This document shows, piece by piece, positions 34,819 through 43,686 of a stretch of 64,000 nucleotides of DNA. A program made the translations under genes and the position numbers. The DNA comes from DATFTF01 sp963825175 (GTDB lineage Bacteria; Acidobacteriota; Thermoanaerobaculia; UBA5066; Gp7-AA6), in contig CAWGSA010000001.1 in NCBI GenBank assembly GCA_963825175.1, positions 868,001 to 932,000 on the forward strand, read 5' to 3'. Under the pieces are notes generated by a model, which did no database searches, was not told the DNA's origin, and saw only the letters and a list, made by a program, of their open reading frames with translations. How positions within the stretch are numbered: position 1 is the first letter of the stretch; each line of letters starts with the position of its first letter.

Positions 34819-35997
34819 TCACGGCTTCGGATGAGAATCCGGATGACCGGGAGCAAGGGCGTGAGAAAAGAAGGGCAAGGCTCTGGTCTCCAGGCGTTCT
34901 CCGATTCTGCTCATGTGAGTTCCCTCGTACTCTTCGAACTGGTGGGGAATGCCGTTGCGGGTCAGACCTGCATCGAAATCGCGAGCGCCGGCTCGAATGC
35001 CGGAGTGCTCATCCTGGCTGCCCACATCGAAGGCGATCGCGTGGAGACGGGCGAGATTCGAGCGGTACTGGCCGAGCATCGCGACCGGCATGTTGGCGGA
35101 CCAACGGGCCTGCGGCATTTCCAGAACCTTGCGCGCATCGCCGCTGCCTTCGACGAGCAGATCCGCATAGAGGGGAGGACGCTCCGGGTCGGGCGACCAC
35201 GCGGCGGACAAGGCCACGAACACGAGGGCGAGAAACGTTCGCGGGACCTCTGGATCTTTGAAGTCGTAGCCCCTCTTGACGATATCGTTCTGGGCAGCGG
35301 CGACGTCGTCCAGGGTCTTGAAGCCCACCGTCTTGTCCCAGGCCGGGTTGGCGGGTGACATCCCGCCGCTCCATTCCATGCAACACGCGCTCAAGCCATA
35401 CACGGCGCCATAGATGTCCGGATGCTTCATGGCGAGTTTGAGGGCGCCGTAACCGCCCATCGAATGGCCGGCGATGCCGCGACTCGCGGCGCGCCGGATC
35501 GTTCGGTACCGGGCGTCGATGTCGCTCACGAGATCACGCGTGATGAAGTCTTCCCAGTTCCCCGCCGCGACCGAATTGGTGTAGAAGGCGCCGCCCAGCT
35601 TGTCGGAGGCGTCAGGCATGACGACGATCATCTTGCGAATCGTTCCTGCGGCGATCAAGCGATCCATCATCTTGGGCACGTTGGCCCAATCCCCTTTGGT
35701 CCAGGCACGATTGCCCCCGTTCGTGCTGCCGTATCCGTGGAGGAGATAGATCACGGGGAACCGCGAAGCACTGCTCGCGTAGCCCGGAGGAAGATAGATC
35801 GCAACGGGCCGATCGGGAGAGTCACCGAGCAGATTGCCGACGAGCGCAGGGCTGTGCACGGTCGCGTTGACGACGATGCCCGAGAGAGGGTCGGCGGAGG
35901 GAGCGTGACGCGCCGCTGGCGGCGGCGGCGACCCCGCCAAGATGGCGCAGAAGCCGCAGAGCAGGACACCGATGAGCAGGCCGGGTCTCGTTTTCAT
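34819..35997 (-). CDS. Secreted esterase, esterase D/feruloyl-esterase-like alpha/beta hydrolase
   Basis: A 392-aa exported hydrolase. After the signal peptide (about 1-22), VIYLLHGYG forms the oxyanion-hole region. AGHSMGGYGALKLA carries the nucleophile S179. A C-terminal Asp and EGTHMSRIGE provide the likely acid and histidine. The closest type is the putative-esterase family that includes feruloyl esterases and mycolyltransferases. The ATG at 35997 has GGAAGGG upstream. Convergent with the DUF5009-like gene. Confidence 0.88.
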   Translation of the reverse strand: MKTRPGLLIGVLLCGFCAILAGSPPPPAARHAPSADPLSGIVVNATVHSPALVGNLLGDSPDRPVAIYLPPGYASSASRFPVIYLLHGYGSTNGGNRAWTKGDWANVPKMMDRLIAAGTIRKMIVVMPDASDKLGGAFYTNSVAAGNWEDFITRDLVSDIDARYRTIRRAASRGIAGHSMGGYGALKLAMKHPDIYGAVYGLSACCMEWSGGMSPANPAWDKTVGFKTLDDVAAAQNDIVKRGYDFKDPEVPRTFLALVFVALSAAWSPDPERPPLYADLLVEGSGDARKVLEMPQARWSANMPVAMLGQYRSNLARLHAIAFDVGSQDEHSGIRAGARDFDAGLTRNGIPHQFEEYEGTHMSRIGERLETRALPFFSHALAPGHPDSHPKP

Positions 35998-36300
35998 ATT
36001 TCCCTTCCTCGACCGCCGGGTCATGTGCGGCACAGCCATCGATCGCCTTCCGTATCGGCCGACCCATTTCTCACTTTGGCCGAGACTCCGGATCGCCGGT
36101 CTGCCAGAGCAGCCTGGACGGGATCATAACCATCGGGGAACTCCGATTTGTCCCGGCCACAAAGGTAATCGCGGCCGGCGATCAGTGCCGATCCGGAAAG
36201 CAGGGCTGCCGTCAGTGGACAGGGTCGCCGGCGCGATGACTGTTTCTTTACGGCAGACACCTGTGACGTATTGGCAGTGCCCTTGCGTTCAACTCCTCAG
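35998..36300. other. Intergenic region with no recognised gene
   Basis: 303 bp between the esterase start and the end of the small exported protein. No family, promoter or hairpin stands out apart from short GC dyads. Short frames here are not supported by codon bias or ribosome sites. Confidence 0.5.
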
Positions 36301-36822
36301 TTAATCGTCCCCGCGCGAACAGAGAATGGCGGAATAATTCCCGGTGGCCTGACCGGTCGCCAGATCCAGATTTCCGGCAGCTATGAAGCCTCCGGTTTTC
36401 GCGTCGCGGATTTTGGTCTTATGAACAAGAGCTTTGGTGACGAAGTCGCCGGTGGCGAAGTTGATGACGCTGACGTCGTCGGTGTCAATCACACCCGCGG
36501 CAGTTGTGACAATGCTCTTTCCAGTCAGGGTGACGATATTCGGATCGTTAGGATCGGTCATCTGCGTCAGGGCCGTGAAATCGTAGGTGGCCGGGAATTC
36601 GCCAACCAACGTGCCGTGAGTGCAGAGTCCCACCGGCGACTTGCAGTCGGGCGGCGGCACGACGACCGAGGTAAACGGACCGTAGAAGGCATGACATTGC
36701 GCTTTCTCATTGTCATCCGCTCTTGCGGGAAGGATCGACAAAAGCAGAACGATGGGAAGTAACAAAACGAGACGTTGCGTTTTGTTCTGCTGGGTCTTGC
36801 CGGTGTAAATGTGGTTATTCAT
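36301..36822 (-). CDS. Small exported protein of unknown function
   Basis: A 173-aa hypothetical protein with a signal peptide (LVLLLPIVLLLSILPARAD, cleavage near residue 36). Four cysteines occur, including CKSPVGLCTHGTLVG. The body is beta-rich with repeated Asp/Thr (TDPNDPNIVTLTG). I recognise no family. The base composition is more AT-rich than its neighbours in the first 25 codons, which also hold a perfect 9-bp dyad. It is the last gene of the minus-strand block running from 47.3 kb. Confidence 0.65.
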   Translation of the reverse strand: MNNHIYTGKTQQNKTQRLVLLLPIVLLLSILPARADDNEKAQCHAFYGPFTSVVVPPPDCKSPVGLCTHGTLVGEFPATYDFTALTQMTDPNDPNIVTLTGKSIVTTAAGVIDTDDVSVINFATGDFVTKALVHKTKIRDAKTGGFIAAGNLDLATGQATGNYSAILCSRGDD

Positions 36823-36937
36823 AATGGATTTCCTTTCATTTGATGCGGTGCGTTATTGTTGATCACCGACCTTGAAATCTCTCTCATGACTCCCCCGTTC
36901 TCTCCAGAAACTCGATTCCTGCCGTCCGCCGGAACCC

Positions 36938-37498
36938 TCAGCGGACGCCCGGCGGCGGCTGTACGTTCCCGTACTCGTAACGATTGGTCGTCGTGCCGCG
37001 CGGCGTCGTCACGTCCATGCGCAAAGGAAGGCCCCGACTCCTGGAGATCCAGGACTTGCTGTCGACGGTCCCGGATTCGGTCTCATCGTGCTCGATGTAG
37101 ACGACGGCGGCCTCGCCGCCGACGTTTTCCTCGCCGATCTGCCGGCAGGTTGCCTTGGACGTCTGGGCCTTGCGGCGAATCTCGGCGACATTCTCCTCGG
37201 CGGTTTCCGGAACCATCTTCCAGTCCCTTCCCCGGATTCGGATGTACAGGGCCGTGCCGGTGAAGACGATGTCCTCTTCCGTCGGCTTGTCCACCCCAGG
37301 AGTCTTGCCGGACGGTGATCGGCTGCCCGAGAGCGCAGGCACGATCGTGGCGTGAACCCGGTAAGGCATCTTCACGGCTTTGATCTGCGCGTCCATCAGA
37401 GCCTGACAGGCGGAGTCGAGCGCGCCCGCCCGGCTCGCGTTGCCCACGGACCATGCTGCGGCCAGGCCGCAAGCCAGAACGCGAGGGAGGATCCTCAT
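36938..37498 (-). CDS. Exported protein, paralogue of the next gene upstream
   Basis: A 186-aa protein with a signal peptide (about 1-26). The mature part begins with a conserved Cys (DSACQALMDAQ). A central motif, ATCRQIGEENVGGEAAVVYIEHDE, is matched by TCSYLRDETVDGQAASVYREQY in the gene at 37572, and both continue with a W-I-S-(R/K)-S segment. It resembles LolA-like or DUF4412-type lipid-binding folds, but that is inference. The ATG at 37498 follows GGAGG-like sequence. Confidence 0.68.
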   Translation of the reverse strand: MRILPRVLACGLAAAWSVGNASRAGALDSACQALMDAQIKAVKMPYRVHATIVPALSGSRSPSGKTPGVDKPTEEDIVFTGTALYIRIRGRDWKMVPETAEENVAEIRRKAQTSKATCRQIGEENVGGEAAVVYIEHDETESGTVDSKSWISRSRGLPLRMDVTTPRGTTTNRYEYGNVQPPPGVR

Positions 37499-37571
37499 GG
37501 TCTGACTCCATCCCGGCGGGGCGCTGCGCCTCTCGATGTGACCGGCCTGGAACGGATGTCCCCGTTCATGG

Positions 37572-38267
37572 TTACCTCCCCATGGACGACGGCATCGTCG
37601 GAACGAACGCGATCTGCGTCTTGCCGGCGTGCGCATAGATCATGATGCTGCCGCTCGGGCAGGCGTACTTGACGCCCTGGGACGCGGTCGAGCGGGCGCA
37701 GGACTTCGGAGCGTTGGCCTTGTACCAGGCGTCGACTGTCTGGACCGAGTCGCCGGTCTCGAGGACCATCGGCACGCCCCTCTCGACCGCCGACGCCGGC
37801 ATCTCGTTCAAGTTGCGGCCGCGCGGGTACATCGGCAGTTTGCCGTTGCTCTGAACGGCGGCGGCGCCGGCACGAACGGGCTCCGCGGACGTCCATCGAT
37901 AGGCGATGTGGCCTTTGCCCTTGCCGGTCACGTTGCCGTCCTGCTCCTCGCGCAGCACCAATCCGGAGGACTTGGAAATCCAGATCTGCGCGTCGGTGCT
38001 GCCGGTCTTCGACTGATATTGCTCGCGATACACGGAGGCGGCCTGGCCGTCCACGGTCTCGTCGCGCAGATAACTGCAGGTGTGGGTCCCGGGACCGTAG
38101 ATGGCGGGCGTGTCGGGGGCAAAGTTGTATCCCGTCGTCTTCATCTGCCCGTGGCTGCTGCCGGTCTTCCTGTTCGCCTCGAGGATCCGCTCGCAGGCGG
38201 CTTGATCCGCGTGAGCGCTGACGCTCGCCAGCGTGGACAGGGCGATGATCAATGCGGGGAGTTTCAT
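37572..38267 (-). CDS. Exported protein, paralogue of the next gene downstream
   Basis: A 231-aa protein with a signal peptide (about 1-20, ALIIALSTLASVSAHA). The N-terminal half is homologous to the 36938 product, with conserved CERILEAN, TCSYLRDE and IWISKSSGLVLREEQ. The C-terminal half is a different Cys-containing domain (SCARSTASQGVKYACPSG). The start has GGAGA upstream. The shared N-domain shows a duplication within the block. Confidence 0.68.
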   Translation of the reverse strand: MKLPALIIALSTLASVSAHADQAACERILEANRKTGSSHGQMKTTGYNFAPDTPAIYGPGTHTCSYLRDETVDGQAASVYREQYQSKTGSTDAQIWISKSSGLVLREEQDGNVTGKGKGHIAYRWTSAEPVRAGAAAVQSNGKLPMYPRGRNLNEMPASAVERGVPMVLETGDSVQTVDAWYKANAPKSCARSTASQGVKYACPSGSIMIYAHAGKTQIAFVPTMPSSMGR

Positions 38268-38365
38268 GACGCGATCTCCTCTGTGTGAGTGTTGTGAATT
38301 GCTCCGCTCTCGTTCCTCGACGACCACCATTCACGCCGTCTTCCCGTTCGACGAAGTCGAAGCCG

Positions 38366-38890
38366 TCATTTTGCGGCGGCAAAGATCTTGTTGCACAGGC
38401 CGCCCAGCCTCTTCTGGATCTCGCTTTTCCCGATCGCGAAGTCCCGGCCGGCGCCGTTGGCGGTGACGACGCAGAGCGCGTTGTTCTTCTGAGCGTCCAC
38501 CTCGTGGAGATCGTCCACCCACACGGCGCTGTCGCCGACGCCTGAAAGGGGCGTCGCCCTGGACGGCATCCTCCCGGCGGCCCAGGTTTCGACCGTCACC
38601 TTTCCAAGGCCGGGGCGAAAACTGACCGTGATCGAGGGAAAGCTCGATGTCTTGAACTCACACGATTGGGGGTCTCCCGGAATGTCTTTGACGGCGGTGA
38701 TGGGCGGGCGGAGAATGCCCGCGACATCTCCGGCGGTCACCCACTTCTGGTCGCACGGGCTGGACGGCTTGGCCGGCGCCGCCGGACTCGCGGCCGCGAC
38801 GAGAAAGAGTCCCAACGAAATCCACCGTGGAATGCTCCGCGCCGCTTCGCGACGTGGGTCTCGATCTTTCACCTGATTTCTCCTTCTCAT
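38366..38890 (-). CDS. Exported Cys-containing protein of unknown function
   Basis: A 174-aa protein with a basic N-terminus then an export signal (WISLGLFLVAAASPAAPA). The mature domain has CDQKWVTAGDVAGIL, SCEFKTSSFPSITVSF and a C-terminal CVVTANGAG. This resembles the C-terminal part of the upstream zinc-ribbon protein (FGCSLLSKQDAAAIAG...SCAYFGVPDP), so both may belong to a DUF3558-like fold. ATG 38890 overlaps the preceding stop as ATGA, showing coupling. Confidence 0.7.
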   Translation of the reverse strand: MRRRNQVKDRDPRREAARSIPRWISLGLFLVAAASPAAPAKPSSPCDQKWVTAGDVAGILRPPITAVKDIPGDPQSCEFKTSSFPSITVSFRPGLGKVTVETWAAGRMPSRATPLSGVGDSAVWVDDLHEVDAQKNNALCVVTANGAGRDFAIGKSEIQKRLGGLCNKIFAAAK

Positions 38891-39726
38891 CCGCCGAAGT
38901 TCGGTGACTCCAGGACCTTTCTGGCCGCGGCGATGGCGACGCCATGCGGGTCCTTCACGAACTGGGGCTGGACCAGGATGTAGTTGGCCCCCTTGCGCAC
39001 GAAGAACATCCTCCCCATGCCCATGAAGAAAGCCTCGTCGCCGATGCCAGGAACCGCCTCGCCGCCGGTCGCCGGGTTGCTCGCGTTCTTTCCGGCTTCC
39101 ATGCTCGCGGAGAGCGCCGCGGAGCAATGCACCGAAAACAACAGCCGCTCCCCGCCGGGGCCGGCCCGCGTGCCGGGATCCTGCGCCTCCACGTGCGCAC
39201 GCATGGCGCCGGCGACCTGATCGATCATCCGGGAGGCCTGAGAATCCGGGGCGACACCCGGCAGACTCTTCATCGCGATCGCTTCCGGATTCAGGGACGG
39301 ATCGGGTACGCCAAAGTACGCGCAGGAATCCGACGCTGTCTCCGTGCGCGTGATCGGAGTCCCGGCAATCGCCGCCGCGTCCTGCTTCGACAGCAGACTG
39401 CAGCCGAAGGTGGCGTCGCGCCTCTCTTCGCGCTCCATCTTCCCGACGCTCCGGGCCACGCGGCCCAGAGCACCATCGGTCCGGGAGTCGACGGCCTTGA
39501 CCACCCGCCGGCCGACCACGTAAACGCCGGCCGCGGCGGCGACGGCGACCACCGCCACGACGGCGAGGACCGAAACGATTACTCTCGCGCCGGACGAGCG
39601 GCCCGGCGGACCGCTCGGAGCCGCCTGCGGCGCAGCTTGGCCGACGCGCTCGCCGCAATTCGAACAGAACCACTCGTTTCCGAGGATCGGCGACCCGCAT
39701 TTCCGACATTTCGCCAGGTCGTTCAT
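38887..39726 (-). CDS. Zinc-ribbon single-pass membrane protein
   Basis: A 279-aa protein. An N-terminal zinc ribbon (CRKCGSPILGNEWFCSNCG, two CxxC pairs), a Pro/Ala linker and one transmembrane helix (about 47-70) precede an exported domain with two conserved cysteines (FGCSLL and DSCAYFG) similar to DUF3558-type lipoproteins. The ATG at 39726 has AAGGAGATG upstream and was preferred over an in-frame GTG two codons earlier. It starts 25 bp after the last tandem repeat protein and overlaps the next gene. Confidence 0.75.
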   Translation of the reverse strand: MNDLAKCRKCGSPILGNEWFCSNCGERVGQAAPQAAPSGPPGRSSGARVIVSVLAVVAVVAVAAAAGVYVVGRRVVKAVDSRTDGALGRVARSVGKMEREERRDATFGCSLLSKQDAAAIAGTPITRTETASDSCAYFGVPDPSLNPEAIAMKSLPGVAPDSQASRMIDQVAGAMRAHVEAQDPGTRAGPGGERLLFSVHCSAALSASMEAGKNASNPATGGEAVPGIGDEAFFMGMGRMFFVRKGANYILVQPQFVKDPHGVAIAAARKVLESPNFGG

Positions 39727-39751
39727 GGACACATCTCCTTTCCGGTCGGCG

Positions 39752-41824
39752 TCAGTTCGACGCCGCCCGATCCCATCCCGGGCGCTGGTCCCAGCCGAGG
39801 CGCCGAGCGGTCTCTTCGTTGATCGAGCCGTCGTCGTTCAAGATTCCGTTGGCGATCAGCCGCCGTACGCTTTCCGGCGGAAGGCCGACCGTGAGCGCCT
39901 TCGCGTCCAGCGATCGCGGCACGAAGGCGACGTTGTCGTGGATCGACTGAAAGCCCACGAACGCCTTGCGGATGCCGTTGACCTGATAGTCGAAGTCGAC
40001 GTCCTCCGCGCCGGCGACGTCGATCCGATCGAGAGACCGCGAAACGCAGTACAGTCCGGCGGCTCGGCCAATCGGCGTCAACTGGACGGTGAGGCCGTCG
40101 CCGTCCGTGACCATCCGGAAGTCTTCGGGCACGACGATCGTCGCCTGGCCCTGGACCAGATGGCCGGTGCCGCGAAAGTACGTGCCGACCTCGTTGCCCT
40201 CGAGCGACGCGTATCGAATCTCCTTGCTCGGATCGGTCGGGTGCGGCTCGACGAAGTACTTCGCCATCGTGCCTCCGAAGTCGCCGCGGGAGAAGACGCC
40301 AAAGCCGGTGCTCTGACCTTCCACACCGCTGCCTCCGGAGCTCAAGCCGAAGACGCCCTTGCCGCCCCCTGTGTTGTTTCCGTAGACGCCGGAGGTGATT
40401 GCGGAGTTGGTGTAACCCTGCACACCGTCGCCGCCGAAGCTGGCGCCGTACATGCCCACGCCATTGTGCGCTTCTCCCAGAACTCCGACGAGAGCGGGAG
40501 CCCCGGGGTAGGAGTTCTCGCCGGTGAGGCCCTCGACGCCGTTACCCGTCGACGTGATGCAAACGCCAAACACCCCCAGGTTTCCGGCACCGACGACGCC
40601 GAACCCTGCCGTCGAAGTGTTCTCCCCCCGGACGCCGGCGCCCGAAGTGCTACTTCCGACGACGCCGTCTCCGCCAGCGCTCAAGCCAAAGACGCCGGCG
40701 CCATTGCTGCTGTTGAAGCCGGAGACGCCGACCGCCGATCCGCTGGCGGTCTGACCCTGAATGCCGTCGCCCGAGGCGCTGTCGCCGTGAAGCCCGGGGC
40801 CGCTCGTGCTGTGACCCGAGACCCCGATGCCGCTGACGCTGATACCCAAGACGCCGTTGCCTTGAGCCGTGTGGACGCCGGCCACACCGGAGGAGGAGGC
40901 GGCGCTCGCCTGTCCGTGCACGCCGTCGTTCTGGGCGCTCCCGCCGAGCACGCCGTAGCCGGTATCGGAATCGCCGAAGACGGCCGTGTGCCCCGGCGCG
41001 ACCACGCCGCTTCCCGATCCTTCGCGTCCCTCGACGCCGATCCCCGTGAAAGACGTGCCGAACATGCCCACACCCGTCCCGTCTGCCCCGTAGACGCCGT
41101 AGTTGGCGCCGTCTGCCAGGCCCGCGACCCCGCTCGCGCAGCAGCCCGCGGCGGAGGTATGACCATGGACGCCGTCGTTGGCGGAGCTCTCCCCCCAGAC
41201 GCCGACGCCGGCGCTGTTGACTCCCCGGATCGCGCCGCCGCCCGCGCTCGCGGTGATGAGCAGCTGCTCTCCGCCGTTCAAGGTGGAAACGTAGTAGCCG
41301 TTGACGTCCACGGTGAACTGGACCGAGCCGCCGCCCTGGTTGACCTGGACCACAATGTTCCCGGAGCCGACCGACACCACGCCGGCGTTGGCCCTTTGAG
41401 ATTCCGAGGGCGGATAGTTGATCCAGGCGCTCGCCGGCGGCGAAGAGACGCCGACCTTGAACACGCCGTTTCCCGTCGCGCCGGCGATCGAGAAGACCGT
41501 GATGTTGACCGAGACCGCGCCGGCCGAGGAAGGAATGCCGCACGGCGCGCCGCTCAGGCTGATGGTCCTTGGAGTGTTATCGGCCAGAGCGGAGGTGTTG
41601 CGCGAGTCGTATTGACGGCACGGCGTCACCGCCACGAACGGCAACGCTCCCGTCAGGTCGCTCTGCACGGTCAGAGGCCGCGCCGAGCCCGCCTTCGCGG
41701 ATGCCGGCAACCACGACGCCGGCGCGCTCCAGTTCCGAATCGCCGCCGGCTGGCTGGCCGCTCCGATGACGCTCGCCGCGCCGAGCACCAACGCCATCGA
41801 TGTACGCAAGAGAGATGAAGTCAC
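39752..41824 (-). CDS. Tandem GVxG-repeat surface protein A (fourth in order of transcription)
   Basis: A 690-aa exported protein. Signal peptide about 1-23. A beta domain (about 62-190) starts FVAVTPCRQYDSRN and ends VDVNGYYV. About 26 degenerate GVxG units of 11-15 residues (GVHGHTSA, GVYGADGTG, GVEGREGSG) span about 205-530. The C-terminal domain (about 535-690) starts YFVEPHPTDPSKEIRYASLEG and contains TYFRGTGHL. The tail, INEETARRLGWDQRPGWD, recurs in all four paralogues. The start is GTG at 41824 with GAGGAGG upstream, where the others use ATG. It has the longest repeat shaft of the four. Confidence 0.85.
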   Translation of the reverse strand: MTSSLLRTSMALVLGAASVIGAASQPAAIRNWSAPASWLPASAKAGSARPLTVQSDLTGALPFVAVTPCRQYDSRNTSALADNTPRTISLSGAPCGIPSSAGAVSVNITVFSIAGATGNGVFKVGVSSPPASAWINYPPSESQRANAGVVSVGSGNIVVQVNQGGGSVQFTVDVNGYYVSTLNGGEQLLITASAGGGAIRGVNSAGVGVWGESSANDGVHGHTSAAGCCASGVAGLADGANYGVYGADGTGVGMFGTSFTGIGVEGREGSGSGVVAPGHTAVFGDSDTGYGVLGGSAQNDGVHGQASAASSSGVAGVHTAQGNGVLGISVSGIGVSGHSTSGPGLHGDSASGDGIQGQTASGSAVGVSGFNSSNGAGVFGLSAGGDGVVGSSTSGAGVRGENTSTAGFGVVGAGNLGVFGVCITSTGNGVEGLTGENSYPGAPALVGVLGEAHNGVGMYGASFGGDGVQGYTNSAITSGVYGNNTGGGKGVFGLSSGGSGVEGQSTGFGVFSRGDFGGTMAKYFVEPHPTDPSKEIRYASLEGNEVGTYFRGTGHLVQGQATIVVPEDFRMVTDGDGLTVQLTPIGRAAGLYCVSRSLDRIDVAGAEDVDFDYQVNGIRKAFVGFQSIHDNVAFVPRSLDAKALTVGLPPESVRRLIANGILNDDGSINEETARRLGWDQRPGWDRAASN

Positions 41825-41888
41825 GGATGGTCCTCCTCATATTTGGATCGGCAATGAGCGCCGCATGCGAACCGACGCTCGCGGCCGG

Positions 41889-43619
41889 TCAGTTTGAAAC
41901 TTGAGCCGACCTGGTTTCGCCCTCCGGCGTCCGAAGCGTTCGATTCCAGCCCGCGCGCTGATCCCAGCCGAGCCTGTGCGCCGTGTCTTCGTTGATCGAG
42001 CCGTCTTCTTTGAGAACTCCGCTCGTCTTCAGCCGCCGGACGGTCTCGATGGGCAGACGCGTTAAGGAATCGTCCGAAGCGTTGCGGGGAACGAACGCGG
42101 TGTTCTTCTGGATCGGTTGGTAACCGTCGAGGCCGGAACGCACGCCGCCAACGACGTAGTCGAAGTCGACGTCGTGAGAGCCCTGGAACACGATTTTGTC
42201 CAGCGTCTTGGAGACGCAATAGATCGAGGCCGGAGCGCCGACCGGCGTCGCGACGGCGGTGAGACCGCGCTCGGACGTGACCAGACGGAAGCTCTCCGGC
42301 ACGGGAACCTCGGCGTATCCTCCGACCAGGTGCGCGGTGCCCCGGAAGTAAGTGCCTGATTCGGGGCCTTCCATGCATAGGAACGCGATCTGCTTGTCCG
42401 GGTCCGTCGGGTGCGGCATCACGAAGGCCTTCAGCCCGGCGACGACGAGGCTGCCCGAGACGTATGCGTTTCCGTCGCCGTACAGCGCATATCCATCGAT
42501 GGTTTGGGCGAAGACGGCGTACCCGTGATCGCTTCCACCATAGACGCCGTGGGTCGACAGCGTCGCGCCGCTGGCATCGATGCCGGCGACTCCGGACAGG
42601 CCCGCACCGGTCGCCTCGCCATGCACGCCGTCTCCGTGCAAGCTCAAGCCCAGCACGCCGTAGCCGCCGTCGCTATCGCCGAGGACACCGGTGTCCGTGG
42701 CCGCGAGAAGCTGGCTTCCCGCTCCCGCACGTCCCGCGACGCCGTAGCCTGACCCGCTGTCGGTTGCGCCGTAAACGCCGCTGGCGGAGCCCGTGGTGTG
42801 ACCCTCCACGCCGTTGGAATTGCTCTGACCAGAGACTCCCGGACCGGACGCGCTATCGCCGCGCACGCCGGAACCGCCCGTGCTCTGACCTTCGACGCCG
42901 TTGCCGCCGCCGCTCGCGCCGAAGACACCCTTGCCGCCGCCGGTGTTGTTCCCGTAGACGCCCGACGAGCCGGCCCCGGCCGTTTCCCCCTGCACGCCGT
43001 CGCCCGACGCATTCACTCCCCGGATCGCGCCGCTGCCCGCGCTCGCGGTGATAAGCAGCTGCTCCCCGCTGTTCAAGGTGGAGACGTAGTAGCCGTTGAC
43101 GTCGACGGTGAACTGGACCGAGCCCCCGCCCTGGTTGACCTGGACCACGATGTTCCCGGAGGTGACCGACACCACGCCGGCGTTGGCCCTCTGAGTTTCC
43201 GACGGCGGGTAGTTGATCCAGGACGTCGTCGGCGGCGAAGAAACGCCGACCTTGAAGACGCCGTTGCCCGCGGCCCCGGCAATCGAGAAGACCGTGATGT
43301 TGACCGAGATCGCCCCGGCCGAGGAAGGAATGCCGCACGGCGCTCCGCTCAAGCTGATGGTCCTTGGAGTGTTATCGGCCAGAGCGGAGGTGTTGCGCGA
43401 GTCGTACCGACGGCACGGCGTCACCGCCACGAACGGCAGCGCTCCCGTCAGATCGCTTTGTGCGCTCAGAGGCCGCGCGGAACCCGTCTTCCCGGATGCC
43501 GGCGACCACGACGCCGGCGCGCTCCAGTTCCGAATGCTCGCCAGCTCGCTCGCCGCGCTAACGGCGCTCGCCACCCCCAGCAACAACCCGATCGCGGTTC
43601 GGAAAAGATGGGAAGCCAT
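41889..43619 (-). CDS. Tandem GVxG-repeat surface protein B
   Basis: A 576-aa paralogue with the same order: signal peptide (about 1-23), PCRRYDSRN...VNGYYV domain (about 60-180), GVxG repeats (about 195-400; GVYGNNTGGGKGVFG, GVEGHTTG, GVLGDSDGG) and C-terminal domain (about 415-560; MPHPTDPDKQIAFLCMEGPE). The N-domain is nearly identical to its neighbours while the repeat region differs in unit number and content. The ATG at 43619 is preceded by AAGGAGGACCATCC. The gap to gene A is 64 bp. Confidence 0.85.
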   Translation of the reverse strand: MASHLFRTAIGLLLGVASAVSAASELASIRNWSAPASWSPASGKTGSARPLSAQSDLTGALPFVAVTPCRRYDSRNTSALADNTPRTISLSGAPCGIPSSAGAISVNITVFSIAGAAGNGVFKVGVSSPPTTSWINYPPSETQRANAGVVSVTSGNIVVQVNQGGGSVQFTVDVNGYYVSTLNSGEQLLITASAGSGAIRGVNASGDGVQGETAGAGSSGVYGNNTGGGKGVFGASGGGNGVEGQSTGGSGVRGDSASGPGVSGQSNSNGVEGHTTGSASGVYGATDSGSGYGVAGRAGAGSQLLAATDTGVLGDSDGGYGVLGLSLHGDGVHGEATGAGLSGVAGIDASGATLSTHGVYGGSDHGYAVFAQTIDGYALYGDGNAYVSGSLVVAGLKAFVMPHPTDPDKQIAFLCMEGPESGTYFRGTAHLVGGYAEVPVPESFRLVTSERGLTAVATPVGAPASIYCVSKTLDKIVFQGSHDVDFDYVVGGVRSGLDGYQPIQKNTAFVPRNASDDSLTRLPIETVRRLKTSGVLKEDGSINEDTAHRLGWDQRAGWNRTLRTPEGETRSAQVSN

Positions 43620-43686
43620 GGATGGTCCTCCTTCAAGAAGATTGAAAAACGCGCAGTTGCATCCGCTTTGGCACCGTCGCAATCCG

